DNA of 64,000 nt from Nematopogon swammerdamellus (Eukaryota > Arthropoda > Insecta > Lepidoptera > Adelidae): contig OX336340.1 of NCBI GenBank assembly GCA_946902875.1, positions 15,267,566-15,331,565 on the forward strand, read 5' to 3'. Positions 56,540 through 64,000 of this stretch are shown here, one piece after another. Within the stretch, counting starts at the first letter, position 1. Every line of letters begins with the position of its first letter. Below the pieces are notes generated by a model. It saw only the letters and a program-made list of their open reading frames with translations. It was not told the DNA's origin and did not search any database. The position numbers and the translations under genes were made by a program.

Positions 56540-58490
56540 AGAGGTCATTGAGCTGAATATGAAACTTTCCATCACACTATGTCACAAGCTTTCATCTGGG
56601 CAAGAATAAGCCCTTCTCTAATTAGTGCTAGCTCATTGAACTTTCATGCATTGTCTTATCCTGCCTGTCATTAAAGAAGCACTACAGTGTTATAGGTGAG
56701 CCTTGTGTAGCTATATGAATTATTTTTATGACTACAAATCAAATTTCAAATTCAAAATATCTTTATTTTGACAATAAAATATAATATAAAACTTAGGATT
56801 TTTTTACCCTCATTAGTCCTTGTATTTTATCTGCAAATGTTTAACTGCATTAGTCCTTGTAGGTATACCCATACCAGTACTATGCTGAGGGACTAAAGGT
56901 GCTCGACACAGCCAAATCCCCCCCACCTCGCGAAACTACGCTCACCAAAGCACCATGCTATAATTATAATAGCAGATTTGAAGACGTAGTATAATACAAT
57001 AATGCTTTTTAAATTTTCCAGAAAACGAATAATCATAAGTACAAAAATTTAATTTAATTTGATCTGATTCGCCCCCTTAAAAATTTGGAAGAATTTATAA
57101 TGACTTTAATTCTTATTTATACCTGATTTTGATAAATACAATTAGAAAGTTTTATTAAATTTTTATTTTAACAAATGTATTTAATTAGTACCTACTTATT
57201 ATAACATGATATATTTAATAAATATAATTTTTATTTATTGCGTGATTGTAGATACTGCAGGTAAGTATACCATGTTATAAAATGTGCACGGCTCGCACGC
57301 AAATTCGTACAATGCAAACTTTTGTCATCTAGATATTATCCCCCATCAGAGAGCGTTACAAAAATACTCCTTTGCATAGAATTGGACATTATAACCATTA
57401 TTTATGTAATTTTGTAGTTAGTAACTAATACTACGTTTGCTAAAGTATATGTCTTGCACAATCAGTAATTGTTTAGTATATCACTACATACATATCTAAA
57501 TTTACAAAGACAGCGTTCATGTGGGATTTGAAAGGAAACACGTCGTTGGCGAATTCTGCTCCAATTGGATAACGAGTTGCTATACATGTCCAATTGCACT
57601 CTGTCTGAAAAGTTCCCAATTGAGACATTAAAACATGTGGGCGTGGGATGCACGCACGTGCGCTAAAGTAAACATTTCCAGCTGTAAACTTATAGGTAAA
57701 CTAAGTGTCTATAGTGAAATACGAGCCTGTTTCAATTACCTGTGCAATTACTCGTATACCTATCTGCATGAGTTAATGTTAAACATTAAATGAGAGATGA
57801 GTTTGTATATATAAGAGAAAATATTTTTGAAAATATTTATCTAGTTATTGAACTTTTTTGAATTAACATCACACATATTTTCTATTGTTATAATAAATTA
57901 CAGTAAAATACTTTACCTACAGACAACTATTATGATCGAAGATAAACACAGTTTCCGATAAATTCCGATAAACATATTTACGTACTTACACATAAAAAAC
58001 TAACTCAACTTAAAATACAAATATTAATATTAACAAAGGTTGAAATAATTCCGAATATTCATTGGTAAAAGAACGCACGCTGGTGGCACGGCAAAGATTC
58101 TAAGAATTAGGGGCCGCGGGTATAATGCTTCGGTCTTTAGTTTGTTTTGTTGAATACTCTCGCACCTGCCTCGGTGGCTCTTTACAATATAGCCCGATAG
58201 AATAATAATAAATATGCAGAGCATCGATTATACGAACACAATCGCTTGTGACGGTTGAATGAATCGACATTTGGAAAAAAATATAAGATGAGATTTTTTT
58301 TGTGATGTGTTTATCATACAAACAAATCAATTACAGTTAACCCATGAAAATTCGAGAAAAAGGAGCCCCTGTGTCCTATATCAATAATTATATATGAAGA
58401 TTCTTCACAAATTGTTCAATTTCTCGTTGTCACAATTATTATTTGATATTGGTAGTTAGAGTATTGGTATCTTGAACTTTTTATCAGTTT
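56540..58490. other. No gene seen
   Basis: AT-rich, with only short frames on the minus strand. Confidence 0.45.
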
Positions 58491-58496
58491 CAGATA

Positions 58497-58520
58497 TTGT
58501 TTATTGTTTATTGTTTATTG
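58497..58520. repeat. Short TTTATTG tandem repeat
   Basis: Three to four TTTATTG units. Read on the minus strand they are CAATAAA units lying about 450 bases past the ORF2 stop, so they may be the microsatellite-like 3' end of the LINE. Confidence 0.5.
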
Positions 58521-58965
58521 TATAATTTCATCCATAGGTAGGTAACCTACGCTTGGACATGTCGAAAATTCCGCCAGTTCTAAATTCAATGCGAAGAAGA
58601 ACTGACAAACAAACTTCGCAAGTCACAATGTTTTGTTAGTACCTTATAAGTATTATATTATAGTAACTTACAAATAATTAACCCATACTACCGCTCACAG
58701 GAGCATTAATATTTACAGCATAAACATGAATACTGAAGAATTTGACCACACTGCCTATTTAAATTACCTATATCTGGTGTATAGTGCCATCGTCGATTTT
58801 GATACTTCATATTATATCAAGTCAAAAAATAAATAAAAATTAGTTTACATTTATTACAAAGAGATGTAATAAGTCATATAAAAAAAAAAAAAAATTTATG
58901 ATACAAAGTGTATCCAAATGTCAAATTGTCAAAGTTTGTTAGTGGAAAAAACAGTAGTCAAACTC

Positions 58966-61797
58966 TTAGATAAAATTACGGTCAGTTAATGCATCCTTAA
59001 TAGTGTAATAACTCTTTTCAATTAACATTAATTTAATCCGTCGTTTGAAATTATTATCATCTAATTGTTTTATGTTAGAAGACAGTTTATTATAAAATCT
59101 AACACTATTACAAATAAAGCTTTTTGAGGTTTTAGCTAATCTATGTCTTATTAGTTGTACATTATTCTTACACCGTGTATCATAGTTATGATTGTCGGAA
59201 TTAAGAGAGGAATCATTAATGTATTTTCTGGCATAGCATATGTTCTGGTAAACATATGCACTTGGTAAAGTCATGATTCCTATCTCCCCGAACGCTGTCC
59301 TACAAGTATCTCTAGTTTTCATATTTAGGATGTACCGCAAGGCCCTCTTCTGTAATAAAAATATTCTATTTGAGTCTGCTGCATTTCCCCAAAACATAAG
59401 GCCATATGACATGATGCTCTCAAAATAGGCATGATAAACCGTCTTTGCAGCATGAGTTCCGCATAGCTCTTTAATTTTTTTTATAGCATAACAAGCGGAA
59501 CTCAACTTACCAGCTAAAGAGTTTATGTGGGCTTTCCAAGTAAAACTTTTATCAAATATTACCCCAAGAAAAGTTAGTTCATTAGCAAGGTTTAATGACA
59601 AGTTTTCTGCAGTTTTTAATATGGCATCAGTGTTATTACGTCTATGAGTACCTAGAGCAAAGTGCATAATGTTAGTTTTGTTAACATTTAGTAATAGGTT
59701 GTTGCATTCGAACCATGATTTTAGAGATTCTAGTACATTTAAAAAGGATTCTCTTAGTTTACTTATATCATTGTTTTTCAGTACAACTGAGATATCGTCT
59801 GCAAACATTACCATCTCTATATCGTCTGTTATACAGCTCGAGATGTCGTTAACATATGTTAGAAACAATAATGGTCCCAGGATAGAACCCTGCGGCACAC
59901 CCATTGTAATTGATTCTACATTTGATTTTAAGCCATTGACGTCACATATTTGAGCTCTATTTTCTAAATATGATTGGAATATTCGCAATTCATTGTCTCT
60001 TATACCATAATGTTCTAGTTTCATTAGTAATATTTCATGATTTACACAGTCAAAGGCTTTGGACAGATCACAAAAGATGCCATAAGTATGCTGAGAGTCG
60101 TCTAGGGAAGTTAATATTGATTTTACCATAGAAGCTATAGCATCACCCGTTGACAGTCCTTTCCGAAATCCAAATTGTTTACAATTTAAAAGTTCATTAT
60201 CAATAAAGAATTTAATTAACCGTTTTTCCAAAATTTTTTCAAAGACCTTACTGAAAACCGGCAATATAGAGACGGGACGATAGTTCTCAACATTGTTATG
60301 ACATCCCTTTTTATACAAAGGTATAACTTTGGCTACTTTTAATGAATCTGGGAATATGCCATTTTTTAGAGAGTCATTTACAATATCTGTTAGCGGGCCG
60401 ATGACACTTGTTATAGATTTCAATAATACAGGTGAGATACTCCAAAGATCTTGGGAATGTTTAGATTTAAGGTCCCTAATTACTCTCTTAGTCTCTAGGT
60501 ATGTGACAGGTGCAAATATGGCTGATTCAGAATTCCGAGGGATAAACGCTTTGAGGTAGTTTAATGATACTTCTTTACTAGACTTTAGACTTTGAGTAGT
60601 ACTATGGGCTATTGTGGAAAAGAATTTATTCACATGATTGGCAATCGTTGTGTTATCCGAAATAATTTCTGATCCAATTTTTAACTCTAGCTTGGTGTTA
60701 CAGTCGTTAGATTTGCCAGTTTCTTCTTTAATTATGGTCCAGGCCATTTTTATTTTATTATTTGAATTCATAATTTTGTTTTTAAGGAACAGTTGCTTGG
60801 CTTTAATGGTAACTTGTTTAAAGATTTTGCTGTAACGTGTAACATAAGATCTAAGATCTGGATTATTGTTAACTTTAAGGAGATCATATAAATAAAATAA
60901 TTTGTCTTTAGAAATAATAATAGCTGGAGTAGCCCAGTCGGCAAATGTTTTTTTATTAGTTACACACATATGTTTTAGTGGCATATGCTTGTCTAGATAT
61001 CTCATAAATATATTGAAAAATTCTTTAAAGCTATAAATATTATTACCACAGAATTCAGATTGTAAATCTAAGTTTAACGAATTTATCAGAACCTTGTTTG
61101 ATATTCGTTTCATCTTGCCCGAAGTAGTATTCTTACTTGTCGAGTAATTTATAGAAATTAATTGCGCGTAATGATCTGATGATATTCCAGGAAATACTTT
61201 TGACTCTAGTACTTTACAATCAGTAAAAATATTATCAATGCACGATGAACACGAATCTGTCACTCTAGTATATTGGAAGATTGTTTGTCTAAGCAAAAAA
61301 CTATCCATCAAATCAGATAGCTCATGTTGCCCTCCTTCTTCTAAGGGGAATTTAATATTAAAGTCTCCACAAACAATTATTGATTTATTATTATTGGTAT
61401 TCAATTTACACAAACATTCTTCCAATTTGTTTATAAATGATGGCACATTCCCACACGGTGACCTATATACTGATACTATGAATATTGAGTCCATTTCTAT
61501 ACAACTTATTTCAAACTCTTTTTCCACTGACTTTTTTACTACATCTAGTCTGTTTTTAGCTTTGTGACCGTTCTTCACCAGAATTAAAGTACCACCTCTT
61601 ATAAAGTTTTTTCGATGGCTACTGCTAATAATAGAATAGTTCTTAATACATTGAGTGCTTAATTCATTACAATCTATCCAGGACTCGGTTACGCAATAAA
61701 CATCAATTATATTTTCTTTTAAAATTAATTCTAATAGTAGATTTTTGCCGCGCAGACCCTGTACATTTTGATGACTGATAACTAGCTTATTTTTCAA
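58966..61797 (-). CDS. ORF2: endonuclease-reverse transcriptase of the LINE
   Basis: It encodes 943 residues without a stop. The N-terminal part is an apurinic-type endonuclease that nicks target DNA: Asn11 in HQNVQGLRG, Glu38 in TES, Asp145/Asn147 in GDFN, and Asp208-His209 in SSDHY. The reverse transcriptase follows, with YRPVSIL near 506, FGFR near 542, Asp577 in DLSKAFD, GVPQGS near 633 and the catalytic FADD at 665-668. The C-terminal 270 residues hold the usual thumb region and no visible RNase H. Length and motif order match CR1/L2/Jockey-like ORF2. All catalytic residues I can check are present, so the enzyme may be functional. It probably works in cis on its own RNA by target-primed reverse transcription. 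Confidence 0.95.
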   Translation of the reverse strand: MKNKLVISHQNVQGLRGKNLLLELILKENIIDVYCVTESWIDCNELSTQCIKNYSIISSSHRKNFIRGGTLILVKNGHKAKNRLDVVKKSVEKEFEISCIEMDSIFIVSVYRSPCGNVPSFINKLEECLCKLNTNNNKSIIVCGDFNIKFPLEEGGQHELSDLMDSFLLRQTIFQYTRVTDSCSSCIDNIFTDCKVLESKVFPGISSDHYAQLISINYSTSKNTTSGKMKRISNKVLINSLNLDLQSEFCGNNIYSFKEFFNIFMRYLDKHMPLKHMCVTNKKTFADWATPAIIISKDKLFYLYDLLKVNNNPDLRSYVTRYSKIFKQVTIKAKQLFLKNKIMNSNNKIKMAWTIIKEETGKSNDCNTKLELKIGSEIISDNTTIANHVNKFFSTIAHSTTQSLKSSKEVSLNYLKAFIPRNSESAIFAPVTYLETKRVIRDLKSKHSQDLWSISPVLLKSITSVIGPLTDIVNDSLKNGIFPDSLKVAKVIPLYKKGCHNNVENYRPVSILPVFSKVFEKILEKRLIKFFIDNELLNCKQFGFRKGLSTGDAIASMVKSILTSLDDSQHTYGIFCDLSKAFDCVNHEILLMKLEHYGIRDNELRIFQSYLENRAQICDVNGLKSNVESITMGVPQGSILGPLLFLTYVNDISSCITDDIEMVMFADDISVVLKNNDISKLRESFLNVLESLKSWFECNNLLLNVNKTNIMHFALGTHRRNNTDAILKTAENLSLNLANELTFLGVIFDKSFTWKAHINSLAGKLSSACYAIKKIKELCGTHAAKTVYHAYFESIMSYGLMFWGNAADSNRIFLLQKRALRYILNMKTRDTCRTAFGEIGIMTLPSAYVYQNICYARKYINDSSLNSDNHNYDTRCKNNVQLIRHRLAKTSKSFICNSVRFYNKLSSNIKQLDDNNFKRRIKLMLIEKSYYTIKDALTDRNFI

Positions 61798-61862
61798 TAG
61801 ACAACAATGTTTAGAAGAATTTAACTTAGTTCCGAACGAATCACGGCCACTAGAAACAGAAT

Positions 61863-62498
61863 TTAACCTAAAAAAGCATTTGATTCAATTAGCTTATTTT
61901 TAGGAGCACTATTTTCTAATTCTACAAAGTGTAGATTTGATTTTTTCATGCTAAAATTACAGTTCTGTATATAAGAATGCATTTGTTTTCGGCCCATGCT
62001 ATTAATACGGCCATCAAGTGCATAGCACGACTTTCCGAGCGTATTTACATCGATATAGATGGTATTAGGAACGCTCCTTGTCAACATATACACTAGATGG
62101 TTGCTCCTGTGTGCGGCAGTATTGATTCTGTGTGAATCATGCATTCGAGTCGGCACATACAGTAGCGAGCTGATAAATATTGTTACTTTTGCCGCATTGC
62201 AAATCTCGACTGCATACTTCACACAGCAGAGGTAAGCTACTGTGTCTGTGTTAGTTTCTGCGCCGCCTACCAACAAGATAACAATATCTTTCTCCTCCAG
62301 CTTGCTCACTTGGCTCGGTAGGTCCTTGATAATGTCGGAGATGCTCGCCGCTGGCTTGCATGTGGTCGAGACGGTGTCCGACGACTGTCGCGACTCGTGG
62401 AATGTGCGACCCATGTTGAGTGCGAGCTCATCACCGAGTATTACGATCCTCCTGGCCGGCTTCGCGCAGCTGGAGTGGACGGGGGTTGGCGGGGGGGG
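61863..62498 (-). pseudogene. ORF1 C-terminal part: degenerate SGNH/esterase-like domain, frame-shifted
   Basis: From the C run onward the coding frame is shifted by one base relative to the N-terminal part. It encodes RRIVILGDELALNMG, then DIVILLVGGAETNTD and LDGRINSMGRKQM, which follow the block order of the SGNH-hydrolase-like domain found in CR1-type ORF1. The Ser nucleophile of the usual GDS is Glu here, and the usual DGxH has Ile for His, so esterase activity is not expected. The frame break may be a real indel, a homopolymer sequencing error or a programmed slip. Stop at 61863, 66 bases before ORF2. Confidence 0.72.
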
Positions 62499-63468
62499 TC
62501 GGTAGGGTGGTGGTGGTCCGGGGTAGGGGTGTTGTCGATTTTTCCGCCTCAGTAACGCAGACACGGGGGACCGGTTGCTTCCCATGTCGACCTTTTCCTT
62601 TTCCAACAGCTGAACGGGACTCCTTGGCAGCTGTCTTCTTCTTTCCCTTTCCCTTTCTCTTCTTGGAAGGCTTCCCACCTGACGTCTCCACGCTGTGTGC
62701 TATCCTGGTTGGAGGCGGTGTGGCGGCGGCAGAGCTGGTACTTGCCGCTGCAGGTGGCTCGCTTGATCGCGTGGCAGTGGGGGGGATGGGGGAAAGAAGT
62801 GGCTCTGTAGAAGGGGGGGTGTGCCGCGGGGACTCCTGTGGAGACGCAGTTTGCCGATCCACTGGGGTGTCGAGAATAACGACGCATTCTACGGCGGGGC
62901 AGGGGGAGGGGCAGCGACCTCGCCGGGGCGTCGTGGAGTGTGCGCTCGCGCTGCAGCGAACGGCTGCCTCCAGCTCCATCAGTCTTAGTGACTGGTCGCG
63001 GATGACTGAGTTCTTCTCAGCTACGTCTTTCCGCAGCGCGACGTTCTGCTTCCTCTCAATAGTCAGCCGGTCCCTCACCTCGCGCAGTTCCTCCGCCGTC
63101 CCGTCATAGGAGTACGAGCAGCTGCTGTCCTTAATGCTCCGCACCTCCAGCAACTCCTTGTGCAGTGCGTTGTTGGAGTCCAGAACTTTCTCAAACTCCT
63201 TCTGGTTATTCTCGTACCAGTAAATCATGTCCATGCACTTCTCCTCACTCTCCTGGAGCTCCGCGAGGCACCTCTCCTTCTTGGCGAGCAACGCTTTGAG
63301 CCGAGCATTGTCGGCCAAGACGTTCTCAAACGCGGCCGAGTTGTCGTCCTGCTCGGTGAGGAGGCGCCCGTTCAGCTCGCGCAGCTCCTCCGTCTGCTGT
63401 AGCAGGCTCTGCAGGCGCTCGTCGCTCTCGCTGGCCATTGCGGCCCGTGCGCCGCTCCGTGTGCGCAT
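62431..63468 (-). CDS. ORF1 N-terminal part: coiled coil and basic linker
   Basis: I chose the start at MRTRSGARAAM (63468), the usual style of insect LINE ORF1, over the in-frame Met 17 codons upstream at 63519. The next roughly 150 residues are Leu/Glu/Lys-rich with heptad character, a probable trimerising or dimerising coiled coil. A Pro/Ser/Thr-rich stretch follows, then a basic patch SKKRKGKGKKK that could bind RNA. This frame ends at 62431 just past a run of eight Cs (62491-62498 on the complementary strand). The remaining domain continues one frame over, so the last 20 or so residues here are out of frame. ORF1 products normally coat the element RNA. Confidence 0.8.
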   Translation of the reverse strand: MRTRSGARAAMASESDERLQSLLQQTEELRELNGRLLTEQDDNSAAFENVLADNARLKALLAKKERCLAELQESEEKCMDMIYWYENNQKEFEKVLDSNNALHKELLEVRSIKDSSCSYSYDGTAEELREVRDRLTIERKQNVALRKDVAEKNSVIRDQSLRLMELEAAVRCSASAHSTTPRRGRCPSPCPAVECVVILDTPVDRQTASPQESPRHTPPSTEPLLSPIPPTATRSSEPPAAASTSSAAATPPPTRIAHSVETSGGKPSKKRKGKGKKKTAAKESRSAVGKGKGRHGKQPVPRVCVTEAEKSTTPLPRTTTTLPTPPANPRPLQLREAGQEDRNTR

Positions 63469-63519
63469 GAAAAAGAAGGTCAACTCGGTTAGCAGGAACC
63501 AGAGCAAGTAACACGACAA

Positions 63520-63799
63520 GTATGTCAGTAGTCGTCAGTATGTTTATATATTATATAATATGTATGTAGTCCTACCTATTCTTGTAGAATTCTATATATT
63601 CAGCATATACAAATACAAGTGTCACATATAATATACAACAATAATTCTATGGTCATTACGTAAAAATCCAATATTGTATATGTATGTGTATATAAGTGTA
63701 TAATAAACAATAATATCCTGTGGCATGTACCACTATGTGTGCACAATTTTTTCAGTTAATATACCACAAAGTACGTACTTATATATATCTATACTTATA
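63520..63799. other. LINE 5' flank or leader, no gene
   Basis: AT-rich sequence upstream of ORF1. The exact 5' end of the LINE is not visible. Confidence 0.4.
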
Positions 63800-63921
63800 G
63801 AACGTTATGGGAGTGGAAGAGGCGGCAGAGGTGTGTCAGGATCGTGGCACGTGGAGATCCGTTGTCTCTGCCTACCCCACCGGGAAACAGGTGTGACGCT
63901 ATGTATGTATGTATGTATGTA
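63800..63921 (+). repeat. LINE-type repeat fragment followed by an ATGT run
   Basis: GGGAGTGGAAGAGGCGGCAG, GTGGAGATCCGTTGTCTCTG and ACCCCACCGGGAAACAGG, then TATGTATGTATG to 63921. It lies about 280 bases upstream of the LINE ORF1 on the opposite strand. Confidence 0.55.
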
Positions 63922-64000
63922 CTTATAGTCAATGTTATAATTTTCTAATGTAATGTAATAATAATATAACAATTTTAACAGTAAAACATAATATACCTAA

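Larger units (their letters stand above)
58840..63519 (-). mobile_element. Non-LTR retrotransposon (CR1/L2/Jockey assemblage), nearly complete
   Basis: Two coding units lie on the minus strand: ORF1 (63468 down to 61863, one frame break) and intact ORF2 (61797 down to 58966), 66 bases apart. After ORF2 comes an AT-rich 3' region with a T run and TAATAAATG near 58840-58960; an alternative 3' end is the short CAATAAA repeat at 58497-58520. The 5' limit upstream of 63519 is not resolved and I found no clear target-site duplication. Endonuclease, RT and an SGNH-like ORF1 domain together point to a CR1-like clade; an RT tree would settle it. The open ORF2 suggests a fairly recent insertion. Confidence 0.9.

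Noticed and set aside
56344..56556. Overlapping Tyr/Cys-rich frames of 67 and 70 codons
   Set aside because: Both are translations of the 19-bp minisatellite, which is open in several frames.
62242..63511. Plus-strand frames of 80-229 codons over the LINE ORF1
   Set aside because: They are antisense to ORF1 and arise from its GC-rich codons.
1..64000. CRISPR array, operon or bacterial terminators
   Set aside because: The window is eukaryotic: spliced gene, LINEs and SINEs; no spaced direct repeats of the CRISPR kind.

Overview
The window looks like a nuclear segment from a moth or butterfly (Lepidoptera). The evidence is AT-rich, intron-rich DNA, many short interspersed repeats of kinds I associate with lepidopteran genomes (elements starting CCCGCGGCTTCGC, GACAGACA-rich repeats, LINE tails with a GTCGTAAAAGGCGACTAAGG block, foldback elements ending GGCCCACTTGCACCA), and one arthropod-type spliced gene. 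There is no bacterial or organellar character. The species assignment is inference.

Gene content is low. The one well supported cellular gene lies on the minus strand at 9898-19066. I rebuilt ten consecutive coding exons from splice sites. All nine junctions keep frame, and together they encode 582 residues of a cysteine-rich, probably secreted or surface-anchored protein. It resembles the insect family that databases split into DUF7042/7043/7044/7045. The signal-peptide exon is not found. Its introns have collected SINEs, LINE tails, a perfect 69-bp hairpin and other repeats.

The other large coding unit is a non-LTR retrotransposon on the minus strand near the right end (about 58840-63519). 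Its ORF2 is uninterrupted (943 residues, endonuclease plus reverse transcriptase). Its ORF1 has a coiled coil, a basic linker and a degenerate SGNH-like domain, and is split by one frame break at a run of eight Cs. It looks like a member of the CR1/L2/Jockey assemblage.

The rest is repeats and unannotated AT-rich DNA. (1) A LINE 3' tail family occurs at least eight times, and SINEs with composite tRNA-like plus 5S-rRNA-like heads carry the same tail, so they look like LINE-dependent partners. (2) A second SINE family has a tRNA Ser/Leu-like head. (3) Two more LINE tail families and several RT-domain remnants are present. (4) A 1.6-kb palindrome at 47702-49335 is built of about 67-bp units in mirror order. 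(5) Several foldback/MITE-like elements, hairpins, microsatellites and a 30-base C run are present.

Smaller coding candidates that I cannot identify are at 24874-25015 (promoter plus signal-like first exon, plus strand), 25264-25560 (coding-like with one internal stop, minus), 33950-34030 (GC-rich exon candidate, minus) and 51470-51757 (open frame ending in a stop, minus).
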